Shown: piece after piece, positions 18,001 to 26,317 of the stretch
Numbering within the stretch: the first letter of the stretch is position 1
How the letters are laid out: every line of letters starts with the position of its first letter
DNA from: Eubacteriaceae bacterium
GTDB lineage: Bacteria; Bacillota; Clostridia; Oscillospirales; Acutalibacteraceae
Length of the DNA: 64,000 nt
Direction: 5' to 3'
NCBI GenBank assembly: GCA_021770095.1
Contig: JAETRQ010000001.1
Span: 124,001-188,000 of the forward strand
Made by a program: the position numbers and the translations under genes
The notes under the pieces: model-generated
Seen by the model: the letters and a program-made list of their open reading frames with translations, nothing else
The model's database searches: none
What the model was told of the DNA's origin: nothing

Positions 18001-18394
18001 GCCACGTATTAAGAAATACCTGTCCTTCCCTTTTATTAAAATACGGCGGGAAAGAATTATCTGTCATAATATACTTAGCTGTTGCAAGGTATTTGCAATA
18101 CTGCTTTGAATCTCTGACTGACAGAATAACATTATTAAAACCGTAAAACTGCATACGTGCCTTAGCACTGTCTAAAGTATCCTGAGTAACAACGAATACA
18201 GTTACATATTCTTTCCAGCGTGGATTGGAATTTATTTCATTAAGCATTGAAAACATATTACCATTGATATTTGTACCTTGGCCGCCTTCAAGCAAAACCA
18301 ATTTGTCATCAATCGGCAAAGAACAAAAGTCAATATAATATGATTTCAAATTTTTACTTAATTTTTTAAATTTTTTTACAAACTTTTTTAACAC
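15044..18394 (-). CDS. Very large CDP-glycerol glycerophosphotransferase family protein with two catalytic domains
   Basis: Members of the TagB/TagF family add glycerol- or ribitol-phosphate to wall teichoic acid or capsule. Two copies of the catalytic pattern are visible. The first has LNTWHGTPLKTLGK near residue 130, MPTWRGTGRT near 230 and GLITDYSSVFFDF near 305. The second has VFLQHGVMYMVSLDS near 865, IVIMPTWRPWE near 955 and ILITDYSSIAYDAF near 1045. About 450 residues of unassigned sequence lie between. The start is uncertain: a GTG at 18392-18394 has GAGG 9 nt upstream, while a TTG at 18407-18409 overlaps the previous stop as TTGA. The GTG version has 1116 residues. Confidence 0.88.
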   Translation of the reverse strand: MLKKFVKKFKKLSKNLKSYYIDFCSLPIDDKLVLLEGGQGTNINGNMFSMLNEINSNPRWKEYVTVFVVTQDTLDSAKARMQFYGFNNVILSVRDSKQYCKYLATAKYIMTDNSFPPYFNKREGQVFLNTWHGTPLKTLGKSDKSNLASLANIQKNYLMSDYALFPNEFTRDVFMNDYDLKHIFKGYSLIANYPRNYVFYDENQSHKMKSKLGYDDKKLFAYMPTWRGTGRTADTNYQLECTMDILKEFDEKLDDDTVLLVNLHFLLASNINCSAFKHIDYFPSDYDTYEILNACDGLITDYSSVFFDFAVTGKKIILYAYDKDKYLNSRGVYIPFESLPFPITETVDGVIDEMNTPVVLQEDFVKSYCSNGYINSCELLFELMVTGRTDSYKLEKQPDAGENICLIYAGRMPESQFENIRNYIYSNPGYRYVVAYRRNLNKAKKEFILSLDNSVSTLGTVTAFQFRFSEAAAFVFKRLLGKTKDNHLLSSFFEREKDRLFYSITPKKVVDFSCVNLTIANILGKMTGEKEYVKHGEFISSSNRTKKTVSFVRQCEKAAGFKEFDFGADEDRFFVENNEDGMADISYRKNSKMKNILPLYLKKGNKMICFSLFKLKTPVEMRLKDTWITVGDAVYKPKFFANTNALSQSHFGLYYFSVPVEDVIDMPATNNVALNYNNSLGARVQCHIIYNALLFNRFLGLCGPFTIEKKTNSVAIFRQSRANRLNIYVRSYNVSDAFSKRVMQIFAYAVSKFWYSKKANNLVILYEKNSSKYEESASVTFEKLIDSGYNYAYFIVTEDALGDVPEKYRKNVLIKHSFKHYLYFFKAKTFIGTETLVHAMDLKTFNKLALMKVASKNKNYVFLQHGVMYMVSLDSESRKMFKRKNLNGKYRVVVSSQEEADHFAELGHHYYEDLYICGLPKFDKNILNDDADKIVIMPTWRPWEINTARDNFLETSYFKMIMKIYNSVPEALKDKVIILPHPLIVNELKNLPKSVTDTIVMDAKYDNILRQARILITDYSSIAYDAFYRGSRVIFYWEEKDDCMAHYGPTTKLMLNEENVYGDYFYNTDGLTEAIESNYHNPQKQEYVDNYRKIVTYHDGRNTDRLIKFLKKDGII

Positions 18395-18405
18395 CGAGTT
18401 ATACC

Positions 18406-19524
18406 TCAACTTTCAGTTAATTCCATTGCTATAAACTTTGCAATAATTGAAGCATTATTTGTGTCTGTATTCTCAACATATTTTGACTTAAACGCAAATA
18501 ACGAATTTGAATCATAAATATTGTTTTTTATAGATAAACAAAGATCGTGTGCATTTTCAAACACTGCTGACGGCAGTTCTGCCTTCAGGTCGATATTTGT
18601 TCCTCTTTCCTCAAGATATTGATTATAATCAGGAACAAAAAAATAAAGAGGTTTCATCAGTATACTGGCCTCAAATGCACAAGCAGAATAATCTGTAATT
18701 ATAAAATCTGCAACTTTCATCAATTCAATGGATGAAAAATTGCCGTTATATGAAAACCTGTCATCTTTTTTGGTTTTGGAAAAAAGCGGATGCTCGCTTA
18801 CAATAAGATGATAGTCTTTCATATCATCTGCAAACTCAACTTTAAGTTCGTTGACTGCATAGATTTCTCTATCTCTGAAAGTTGGAAGATAAAGGACAAT
18901 TTTTTTATCACAAAGAGCAGGATTTTCTTTAAAAAACTTTGAAGCAATACCGTTATCCGATAATATTTCATCAACTCTTGGGAGCGAACAGATTTTAATT
19001 TTGTCTGCTGTATACCCAAAAGCCTGCATATAAAACCGTGCGGTTGCTTTGCTTGGAGCAAGGACAACATCATAATTCTTATGCATACACATTGCTTTAC
19101 TGATTTTTTCATCCCTGCCTTCTTTTGTTCCGACACTTTGAAGTCCGAATTTTTTGACAGCACCGAGTGCATGCCACATCTGGATAACCTTCAAATCTTT
19201 TTTATGCTTCAGGCAGGAAACGGTTATTGAATATGTATCAAGTATCGCAACTTTTGACGTAGCAAGATAATACATATCCGCAATTATACCAAAACAGTAT
19301 TTGATTTTTGCAGCGAAACCATCAGGTATCATACGGAGTCTGAACACCTGCTCATAGTCAGGCAGTTCAGACTCAATTGCTTTTTCAAGCAAAGACATAT
19401 CAATACTTTTATCATTGCTTTGACGTGACAGATAGACAATTCTGTTTTTAGTCTTAAAAAGTTTAATCGGTGCATACAGCACCCTCAATCCGAATTTTAA
19501 GATTGAAATCAATATAACTTTCAT
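18406..19524 (-). CDS. CDP-glycerol glycerophosphotransferase family protein (TagB-like)
   Basis: A single-domain member of the teichoic acid transferase family, 372 residues. It carries IQMWHALGAVKKFG near residue 130, YLPTFRDRE near 220 and FIITDYSACAFEA near 285, the three marks of the catalytic domain. An N-terminal hydrophobic segment suggests peripheral membrane association at the inner leaflet. It overlaps the start region of the large two-domain transferase and follows glyA by 12 nt. The pair probably builds one surface polymer; the other genes of that pathway are not in this window. Confidence 0.88.
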   Translation of the reverse strand: MKVILISILKFGLRVLYAPIKLFKTKNRIVYLSRQSNDKSIDMSLLEKAIESELPDYEQVFRLRMIPDGFAAKIKYCFGIIADMYYLATSKVAILDTYSITVSCLKHKKDLKVIQMWHALGAVKKFGLQSVGTKEGRDEKISKAMCMHKNYDVVLAPSKATARFYMQAFGYTADKIKICSLPRVDEILSDNGIASKFFKENPALCDKKIVLYLPTFRDREIYAVNELKVEFADDMKDYHLIVSEHPLFSKTKKDDRFSYNGNFSSIELMKVADFIITDYSACAFEASILMKPLYFFVPDYNQYLEERGTNIDLKAELPSAVFENAHDLCLSIKNNIYDSNSLFAFKSKYVENTDTNNASIIAKFIAMELTES

Positions 19525-19536
19525 ATAGTCTTATTT

Positions 19537-20790
19537 TTATTCGTAGAGAGGATATTTTGCACAGATTTCTGCAACACCCTTTAAAATTTCATCTTTCTTA
19601 TTATCAAAATCTTTAACTGCAAAAGAAATATATTCAGCAATCTTATCCATATCATCTGTATTCAGACCTCTTGTTGTTGCGGCAGGAGTACCGATACGAA
19701 CACCTGATGTAACAAACGGAGAAAGAGGTTCGTTGGGAACAGTATTTTTATTAAGCGTAATATGAACTTCATCAAGGCGATGTTCAAGTTCTTTACCTGT
19801 TACATCCGTGCCTCTGAGATCAAGAAGACAAAGATGATTATCTGTACCGCCTGAAACAAGATTAAGACCACGCTTTGTAAGTCCGTCTGCAAGAGCCTTG
19901 GCATTATCAATAACTCTCTGCTGATATTCTTTGAATTCAGGTTTAAGAGCTTCACCGAAGCACACAGCCTTACCTGCAATAACATGCATAAGAGGACCGC
20001 CCTGTGTTCCCGGGAATACTGCGGAATTAAGTTTCTTTGCAAGGAATTCATTGTTGCAAAGGATAAGACCGCCTCTTGGTCCGCGAAGCGTTTTATGTGT
20101 TGTAGTTGTTACAACATCTGCATATGGGATTGGTGACTGATGAAGACCTGCGGCAACAAGACCTGCAATATGAGCCATATCAACCATAAGCATAGCACCA
20201 TTCGCATGAGCAATATCCGCCATAGTTTTGAAATCAATTTCTCTTGGATAAGCAGATGCACCTGCAACAACAAGTTTCGGCTTAACTTTATTAACCTGCT
20301 TAGCAAATTCTTTAAGGTCGATAAATCCGTTATCATCAACACCGTATGAGACAAAATTGAAATATTTACCGCTGATATTTGCAGGTGAACCGTGAGTTAA
20401 ATGTCCGCCGTTATCAAGGCTCATACCCATAACTGTGTCACCCGGCTGAAGAAGAGCAAGATAAACGGCTGTGTTAGCCTGTGCACCTGAATGCGGCTGA
20501 ACATTTGCAAACTTGCAGCCAAAGAGTTCACATGCTCTTTTTATTGCAATCTCTTCAACAATATCAACATACTGGCAGCCGCCGTAATATCTCTTTGACG
20601 GCAAACCTTCTGCATATTTATTTGTAAGAACAGAACCCATTGCTGCCATTACCTGTGGTGAAACGAGATTTTCAGAAGCGATAAGTTCAATATTTTCTCT
20701 CTGTCTTTTAAGTTCAAGAGACATTGCGTCTGCAACTTCCTTATCTGTTTCTGCTACTTTTGCGATTGAATCATAATAATCTGGAAACAT
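19537..20790 (-). CDS. glyA: Serine hydroxymethyltransferase
   Basis: PLP enzyme that interconverts serine and glycine with tetrahydrofolate, the main source of one-carbon units. The 417-residue length is standard. The PLP-lysine motif is [14 protein letters not shown] near residue 230, and [10 protein letters not shown] opens the fold. GGAGGATATTTAAG precedes the ATG. It is the first gene of a packed run that continues through the CDP-glycerol transferases to mltG. Confidence 0.97.
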   Translation of the reverse strand: MFPDYYDSIAKVAETDKEVADAMSLELKRQRENIELIASENLVSPQVMAAMGSVLTNKYAEGLPSKRYYGGCQYVDIVEEIAIKRACELFGCKFANVQPHSGAQANTAVYLALLQPGDTVMGMSLDNGGHLTHGSPANISGKYFNFVSYGVDDNGFIDLKEFAKQVNKVKPKLVVAGASAYPREIDFKTMADIAHANGAMLMVDMAHIAGLVAAGLHQSPIPYADVVTTTTHKTLRGPRGGLILCNNEFLAKKLNSAVFPGTQGGPLMHVIAGKAVCFGEALKPEFKEYQQRVIDNAKALADGLTKRGLNLVSGGTDNHLCLLDLRGTDVTGKELEHRLDEVHITLNKNTVPNEPLSPFVTSGVRIGTPAATTRGLNTDDMDKIAEYISFAVKDFDNKKDEILKGVAEICAKYPLYE

Positions 20791-20847
20791 CTTAAATATC
20801 CTCCGATAAAAAATTTTATACGGCTATATATTAACATAAATAATTAT

Positions 20848-20876
20848 AATATACAATAGCAATTTTTATACTTGAA
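20848..20876 (-). promoter_or_regulatory. Promoter candidate for glyA
   Basis: Minus-strand -35-like TTCAAG (20871-20876) and -10 TATATT (20848-20853) are 17 bp apart. The -35 overlaps the -35 of the divergent yebC promoter, so the two polymerases would compete. The -35 match is moderate. Confidence 0.4.
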
Positions 20877-20900
20877 AGATATAATGATATGTGATAAAAT
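20872..20900 (+). promoter_or_regulatory. Promoter of yebC
   Basis: -35 TTGAAA (20872-20877) and -10 TAAAAT (20895-20900) are separated by 17 bp. The box pair lies 25 nt upstream of the yebC ATG, which leaves a very short leader with AAAGGAG. Confidence 0.7.
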
Positions 20901-20925
20901 CTTTACAGTAAAAAGGAGTGATACT

Positions 20926-21669
20926 ATGAGCGGACATAATAAATGGAGCACTATTAAAAGAAAAAAAGGTGCTAACGACGCTGCTCGTGCAAAAATCTTT
21001 ACCAAAATAGGCAGAGAGCTTGCAGTTGCAGTAAAAAACGGAGGTCCCGATCCAAACAATAATGCCAAACTCCGTGACGTCATTGCCAAAGCAAAACAGA
21101 ATAATGTTCCGAACGATAATATTGACAGAATGCTCAAAAAAGCAGCAGGAGATACTGACGGTGCAAACTTTGAAGAAATCGTATATGAAGGATATGGTCC
21201 ATCAGGTATTGCAGTAGTTGTTGAAACACTTACTGACAACAGGAACAGAACTGCAAGTGAAGTTCGCCACTATTTTGATAAAGCAGGCGGAAATATGGGT
21301 ACTCCGGGTTCTGTAACATTTATGTTCGGAAAAGAGGGCGTTATTATCATTGAAAAAGAAGATACGGACGAAGATGCGCTTATGATGGATGCCCTTGAAA
21401 GCGGAGCAACCGACTTTTTAACCGATGATGAAGATATTTTTGAAATCAGGACAGATGCAAACGATGTTGGCGTTATCCGTGATGAACTTGAGGCAAAAGG
21501 ATACAAGATTATTTCATCAGAACCTGCATATATTCCTCAGACATATACAAGACTTGAAAATGCCGATGATATGAAAGCAATGGCAAAGATGATTGAAATG
21601 TTTGAAGAAAATGATGATGTGCAGAACATCTGGCACAACTGGGAAAATGAAGATGAATATGAGGGATAA
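20926..21669 (+). CDS. yebC: YebC/PmpR family protein
   Basis: A conserved 247-residue protein of a family first described as a transcriptional regulator; more recent work links members to translation of proline-rich stretches. It opens MSGHNKWSTIKRKKG and contains NVPNDNIDRMLKKAAG, TDNRNRTASEVRHYF and GNMGTPGSVTFMF, all family hallmarks. The ATG at 20926 is preceded by AAAGGAG at 7 nt. The gene is a single unit facing glyA and ends 9 nt before a large inverted-repeat element. Confidence 0.95.
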   Translation: MSGHNKWSTIKRKKGANDAARAKIFTKIGRELAVAVKNGGPDPNNNAKLRDVIAKAKQNNVPNDNIDRMLKKAAGDTDGANFEEIVYEGYGPSGIAVVVETLTDNRNRTASEVRHYFDKAGGNMGTPGSVTFMFGKEGVIIIEKEDTDEDALMMDALESGATDFLTDDEDIFEIRTDANDVGVIRDELEAKGYKIISSEPAYIPQTYTRLENADDMKAMAKMIEMFEENDDVQNIWHNWENEDEYEG

Positions 21670-21677
21670 TCCCTGTT

Positions 21678-21999
21678 TATAAAAAGCAACCCCGTACTAA
21701 AGCTGAGGTTCGGTAACGAAGTGTTGCTTAAAATCATTATCTTTTCAGCTATAATTACGTTAAAAAATACCATAAGGCGTCAGCCTTATGGTATTTTTAT
21801 GCCTTATTCTAACTAAAAATCTAACAATTTTAAGTGCTTCGCAGTTTTGTAGCATGGAAAATTTGTCTGTAAATATAGTTTAAAAACGCAGCAAGACTTG
21901 CGTCTTGCGAGGCTTTTGAACTGTATTTCAGGCTATTTCCGTGAAAAACCAATACTTCGTTATCGCACCTCAGCTAACAAAGTACGGGGCTGTTTTTAT
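21678..21999. repeat. About 320-bp imperfect inverted-repeat element between two converging genes
   Basis: This fills the only gene-free stretch over 300 bases. The outer arms (21678-21726 and 21951-21999) are inverted copies with a few mismatches; both carry CCCGTACT, AGCTGAGGT and TAACGAAGT. Inside are a perfect hairpin at 21764-21797 (stem ACCATAAGGC) and a long hairpin at 21853-21943. The latter has apex GCAAGAC-TTGC-GTCTTGC and an imperfect lower stem pairing AGTTTAAAA with TTTTGAACT. The right arm includes the stop codon of the GNAT gene. It could be a miniature inverted-repeat transposable element or a multi-branched structured RNA. I see no second copy in the window and no clear target duplication. 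Confidence 0.7.
21764..21798 (+). terminator. Terminator-like hairpin downstream of yebC
   Basis: A 15-bp perfect stem (ATACCATAAGGC paired with GCCTTATGGTAT, plus flanking A/T pairs) with loop GTCA ends in TTTTT on the plus strand, with A-runs on the other side. It lies inside the inverted-repeat element and could end yebC transcripts, or GNAT transcripts from the opposite side. Confidence 0.7.
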
Positions 22000-22475
22000 A
22001 ATTCAATATAATAAGGGCATATATTGGCGTATTCTCCGTTTTTCAGCCTGAAGCCATTCGGAATTATACCGAGTTGATGAAATCCAATATGTTCATACAA
22101 GTGGCGAGCATGGATATTCGATTCTACAACAGCATTAAACTGCAATATTTTGAATCCGAGAATTTTGCCTTTATCCATACAATCAAGAACAAGTTTTTCA
22201 CCGATATGCTGTCCGCGAACATCAGATTTTACAGCATAACTGGCATTGCAGATATGACCGCATCTTCCGACATTATTGGGATGTAAAATATAAAGTCCGA
22301 GAATTACGCCATCCTTTTCTGCAACGGCAGTATAGCTCTGTGACGAAAAGAATTCAAATCCCGTAGTTTCATCCAGATATTCTTCCTGCGGAAAAGCAAT
22401 ACCTTCCTCAACAATACTGTTCCAGATATTTATCATTTCAGAAATATCTGTTTGTTCAAAATTTCTGATAACCAT
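21996..22475 (-). CDS. GNAT family N-acetyltransferase
   Basis: A 159-residue GNAT acetyltransferase. The acetyl-CoA loop is SDVRGQHIGEKLV near residue 88, and the C-terminal part HARHLYEHIGFHQLG is typical. The N-terminal region (WNSIVEEGIAFPQ) resembles acetyltransferases of the phosphinothricin/YwnH type, but the substrate is open. It is a lone gene between an ABC transporter operon and the inverted-repeat element, whose right arm contains its stop codon. Confidence 0.85.
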   Translation of the reverse strand: MVIRNFEQTDISEMINIWNSIVEEGIAFPQEEYLDETTGFEFFSSQSYTAVAEKDGVILGLYILHPNNVGRCGHICNASYAVKSDVRGQHIGEKLVLDCMDKGKILGFKILQFNAVVESNIHARHLYEHIGFHQLGIIPNGFRLKNGEYANICPYYIEL

Positions 22476-22540
22476 ATATAATACTCCTCAAAATTTTTAC
22501 CGATACAAAATGAAACAAATTAAATGTTTTTTCAATTATT

Positions 22541-22585
22541 AAAAACTGCGTATTTTATATCAAGACGTGATGATATAAAATACGC
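22541..22585 (-). terminator. Terminator of the nucleoside-type ABC transporter operon
   Basis: On the minus strand a 15-bp perfect stem (GCGTATTTTATATCA and its complement, arms at 22571-22585 and 22548-22562) with an 8-nt loop is followed by AGTTTTTAAT. It stands 10 nt after the stop of the last permease gene. Confidence 0.85.
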
Positions 22586-22594
22586 AAATTTTTG

Positions 22595-23593
22595 TTATCT
22601 TTCTTCTCTGAAATAGGAAAGGCCGAGAGACTGCGGTCCCTGATTCTCTTTTTTCTTTTTAACACTTACCAATATAAGCACAATGATTGTAACTATATAC
22701 GGCAGCATTTTGAAAAGTTCCTGTGTACGCATAGCAAGACCGGGAATAAAAAGATAAACAATATACAGTCCGCCGAAAACAACTGAACCCAAGATACCGA
22801 GTTTAGGCCTCCATATAGCAAAGATAACCAATGCAATGGCAAGCCATCCACGATCACCGAAACCTTCGTTTGACCATACACCGCAGGCATAGTCCATTAC
22901 ATAATAAAGTCCGCCGAGACCTGCAATAACACTGCCGATACAGGTAGCAAGATATTTTGATTTTGTAACACTGATACCTGCTGCATCTGCAGTTGCGGGA
23001 TTTTCACCTACTGCACGCAGATGAAGACCGCCGCGTGTACGGTTCAGGAAAAAACTGCAGGCAAGCGCAATTATAATTGCGGCATAAGCAAGAAATCCAT
23101 ATGAAAGAAATATTTTGCCGAATGCGCCTGTTGTTTCGGCAATAGGCAATGTCTGCCTGAAGAAATTACTTGTTGTTGTAAGTGCTACAGACGGAACATC
23201 GGCACCGGTAAGTTTGATTAATGAACCGCCGAAGAAATTACCGAATCCGACACCAAAAGTTGTTATTGCCAGACCTGTTACATTCTGATTTGCACGGAGT
23301 GTAACCGTAAGGAAACAATAGAGCAGACCAATAAGTGCCGAACCCAAAATACTGCAGAGTAAAGGTATAATCACAGCCAGAAAAGCATTTGCGTCGTTAG
23401 GATTAGCCAATGAATTCTCATAAAAGAAAGCACCGATAACACCACTGATACCGCCAATATACATAATACCGGGAATACCGAGATTAAGGTTACCTGATTT
23501 TTCAGTTAAAATTTCACCTGTTGAGCCATACAAAAGAGGGATACCCTGCATTACAGCCCTTTGAAGAAAAGTAACAACTGTTGCTGAAATCAT
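22595..23593 (-). CDS. BMP-type (nucleoside) ABC transporter permease, second subunit
   Basis: Integral membrane subunit of 332 residues with about ten hydrophobic segments; BPD_transp_2-type permease like NupQ of B. subtilis. It has the motif region YGSTGEILTEKSGNLNLGIPG near the N-terminus and RAVGENPATADAAGISV in the cytoplasmic coupling region. It lies 1 nt after the partner permease and is the last gene of the xpt operon. With the BMP lipoprotein and dual ATPase it forms an importer, most likely for purine nucleosides. Confidence 0.9.
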   Translation of the reverse strand: MISATVVTFLQRAVMQGIPLLYGSTGEILTEKSGNLNLGIPGIMYIGGISGVIGAFFYENSLANPNDANAFLAVIIPLLCSILGSALIGLLYCFLTVTLRANQNVTGLAITTFGVGFGNFFGGSLIKLTGADVPSVALTTTSNFFRQTLPIAETTGAFGKIFLSYGFLAYAAIIIALACSFFLNRTRGGLHLRAVGENPATADAAGISVTKSKYLATCIGSVIAGLGGLYYVMDYACGVWSNEGFGDRGWLAIALVIFAIWRPKLGILGSVVFGGLYIVYLFIPGLAMRTQELFKMLPYIVTIIVLILVSVKKKKENQGPQSLGLSYFREER

Positions 23594-23594
23594 A

Positions 23595-24698
23595 TTACTT
23601 TACCTCCTTTGAATGATGAAATTGAATTTTATAATTAATAAAGAACTCCGAACCGATAATAAAGAACAAAACAATACCCGTTATAATATCTGCAAATGAT
23701 TCATTGAGTCCATATACAGTTGATATTTCGCCCGCACCCTTTTCAAAAAAGACAAGGAGAAACGAGGTGAAAATCATAATAATCGGATTGAATTTGGCAA
23801 GCCAAGAGACCATAATAGCAGTGAACCCGCGTCCGCCTGCGATAGTTGTGGTAATAGTATGATTCGTACCGCTTACAAGAAGAAGTCCTGCGATACCGCA
23901 CACTGCCCCTGAAAGAAGCATTGTACGGATAATTACTTTCTTCACATTAATACCTATATATCTTGCCGTATTTTCACTCTCTCCCACTACTGCGATTTCA
24001 TATCCGTGTTTGCTGTATTTCAGATAAACATACATCACAACTGTGATAATGAGAACAACAATAATATTGAGCAGATAATCATACTGACCGATAGTGGGCA
24101 TCCATCCTTCACGACCGGCCTGATTAATAATACCGATTGTGCCCGAACCCTTTGGGTTTTCCCAAAGCATTGCAAAATAGGAAACAAGCTGAATCGCTAC
24201 ATAGTTCATCATAAGGGTAAAGAGTGTTTCATTTGTATTGAATTTTGCTTTAAAAACAGCAGGAATAAATGCCCACAATGCACCTGCAGCAATGCTGGCA
24301 ATAATCATCACGATAATAAGAAGTGCATTGGGTATTTTTCCGCCAAGCAATATCATACAAGCGGCAGTAGCAAGACCGCCGATAAGCACCTGTCCTTCAG
24401 CACCGATATTCCAAAATCTCATTTTGAATGCAGGTGTTATTGCCAATGATATGCAAAGAAGCATTGCCAGACTCTGCAGCATATTCCAAATTCTTCTCGG
24501 ACTGCCGAAAGCACCTTTAATCATAGTACCATAAACGCTGATTGGATTTTGGTGTGTAAGCAGCATGGTAACAACGGCACAAACAACAAGGGCAATAACA
24601 ATAGAAAGAAGCCTGATTCCCCAAGCATAGGCTGTCGGGAGAGCATCTCGTTTTACCACATGAACTTTTGGTTCATGCGTTTTATTTTTATTACGCAT
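23595..24698 (-). CDS. BMP-type (nucleoside) ABC transporter permease, first subunit
   Basis: A 367-residue integral membrane protein like NupP, with a basic cytoplasmic N-terminus and about nine hydrophobic segments. The segment FWNIGAEGQVLIGG and the coupling-helix region VVGESENTARYIGINVKK are characteristic of this permease family. It overlaps the ATPase gene by 8 bp and precedes the second permease by 1 nt, which fits a fixed heterodimer. Confidence 0.9.
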   Translation of the reverse strand: MRNKNKTHEPKVHVVKRDALPTAYAWGIRLLSIVIALVVCAVVTMLLTHQNPISVYGTMIKGAFGSPRRIWNMLQSLAMLLCISLAITPAFKMRFWNIGAEGQVLIGGLATAACMILLGGKIPNALLIIVMIIASIAAGALWAFIPAVFKAKFNTNETLFTLMMNYVAIQLVSYFAMLWENPKGSGTIGIINQAGREGWMPTIGQYDYLLNIIVVLIITVVMYVYLKYSKHGYEIAVVGESENTARYIGINVKKVIIRTMLLSGAVCGIAGLLLVSGTNHTITTTIAGGRGFTAIMVSWLAKFNPIIMIFTSFLLVFFEKGAGEISTVYGLNESFADIITGIVLFFIIGSEFFINYKIQFHHSKEVK

Positions 24699-26235
24699 CA
24701 GCAGCCTCCCCCTTCTTTGTACTCTTGGTCATCAACAGTCCTATATCTTCTTTAACCGCATTTTTACCATCAACAATGCCTGTTATCTCGCCTGAATTGA
24801 TAACCATAATTCTGTCACACAGTTCAATAAGAACATCAAGATCTTCGCCGACAAAAATAACGGCAGTACCCTTTTCTTTTTGTTCGGTAAGCAGATTATA
24901 GATTGTATAAGATGAATTAATATCAAGTCCTCTTACCGGATAAGCAACCATAAGCACTTTGGGGTTTGAAGATATTTCTCGACCGACAAGTACCTTCTGC
25001 ACATTGCCGCCGGAAAGACGTCTGACAGGCGTTGTAGGACCCGGTGTTACGACTTCAAGTTTTTCAATTATGGTATCGGCAAGTTTTTTAGGTGCTTTTC
25101 TGTTAAGAAATGCTGAAGCACCTTTCTTATAACTTCTAAGCATCATATTGTCAATAATATCCATATTACCGACAAGTCCCATACCGAGTCTGTCTTCAGG
25201 CACAAATGAGAGCGCAACACCGAGTTTGCGTATAGCACGCGGAGATTTGCCAATCAACTGCTTTTCTTCGCCGTCATTAGGCTTATACACAATAGAAGAA
25301 CCCTCAATGGTTTTTTGAAGACCTGCAATGGATTCAAGCAATTCTTTCTGTCCGCAGCCTGAGATACCTGCAATACCTAAAATCTCTCCGCCGTATGCGG
25401 TAAAACTGACATTGCGGAGCGCATTTTTACCATCCTTGTTCTTTACAGAAAGATTTTTGACAATCAAACGCTCCTTAGGATTGACCGGCTCTTTTCTTTC
25501 AATATTGAGTTCAACCTTTTCGCCGACCATCATTTCGGTCAATGACTGCTCTGTTGCATCAGCAGTTTTTACAGTTCCCACATACTCGCCTTTGCGAAGC
25601 GTTGTTACTCTGTCAGAAATGTCAAGCACCTCGTGGAGTTTGTGGGTAATTATGATAATTGACTTATTATCCTGTCGCATATTGCGAAGGATGTCAAATA
25701 GTTTTTCAGTTTCCTGTGGTGTAAGTACAGCGGTAGGCTCATCAAGAATCAGAATATCTGCACCTCTGTAAAGCACCTTTATAATTTCAACAGTCTGTTT
25801 TTCTGACACAGACATTTCATAAACTTTTTTATCTAAATCTATAACAAAACCATATTTGTCAGTAATCTCGCTGACACGTTTTTTAGCTTCTTTTATATTA
25901 AATTTCTTTTCATCATGAACACCGAGAACAATATTCTCGACAGCAGAAAAAACATCAACAAGTTTGAAATGCTGATGTATCATACCAATTTTATATTTGA
26001 AAGCATCTTTTGGTGAACGGATAACAACTTCCTCTCCATCAACAAAAATCTGACCTTCGTCAGGATAATAAATACCTGACACCATATTCATCAAGGTTGT
26101 TTTGCCGGAACCGTTTTCACCAAGGATTGCAAGGATTTCTCCCCTGTGAACCTGAAGGTTCACATTTTTATTTGCAACAACATGACCGAATGTTTTTGTA
26201 ACACCCTTTAACTCGATTGCCAAAGTATCGCTCAT
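24691..26235 (-). CDS. Dual-domain ABC transporter ATPase (nucleoside/sugar importer type)
   Basis: Energises the BMP-type importer. The first ATPase domain has Walker A GENGSGKTT (about 39-47), the signature region MSVSEKQTVEI and Walker B ILILDEPTAVL. The second has a degenerate Walker A (GISGCGQKE), a good signature RRLSGGNVQKV and AYPVRGLD. This asymmetry is usual in RbsA/NupO-type ATPases. I set the start at the ATG at 26233-26235, preceded by GGGAGGTTGAAT, giving 514 residues; a 23-codon upstream extension is unsupported. Confidence 0.93.
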   Translation of the reverse strand: MSDTLAIELKGVTKTFGHVVANKNVNLQVHRGEILAILGENGSGKTTLMNMVSGIYYPDEGQIFVDGEEVVIRSPKDAFKYKIGMIHQHFKLVDVFSAVENIVLGVHDEKKFNIKEAKKRVSEITDKYGFVIDLDKKVYEMSVSEKQTVEIIKVLYRGADILILDEPTAVLTPQETEKLFDILRNMRQDNKSIIIITHKLHEVLDISDRVTTLRKGEYVGTVKTADATEQSLTEMMVGEKVELNIERKEPVNPKERLIVKNLSVKNKDGKNALRNVSFTAYGGEILGIAGISGCGQKELLESIAGLQKTIEGSSIVYKPNDGEEKQLIGKSPRAIRKLGVALSFVPEDRLGMGLVGNMDIIDNMMLRSYKKGASAFLNRKAPKKLADTIIEKLEVVTPGPTTPVRRLSGGNVQKVLVGREISSNPKVLMVAYPVRGLDINSSYTIYNLLTEQKEKGTAVIFVGEDLDVLIELCDRIMVINSGEITGIVDGKNAVKEDIGLLMTKSTKKGEAADA

Positions 26236-26317
26236 ATTCAACCTCCCATAAAAAGCACTACCGTGACCGTGATATTGCACACGGCCACGGGTAAATTTAT
26301 CCAAAATGAATTAAATA

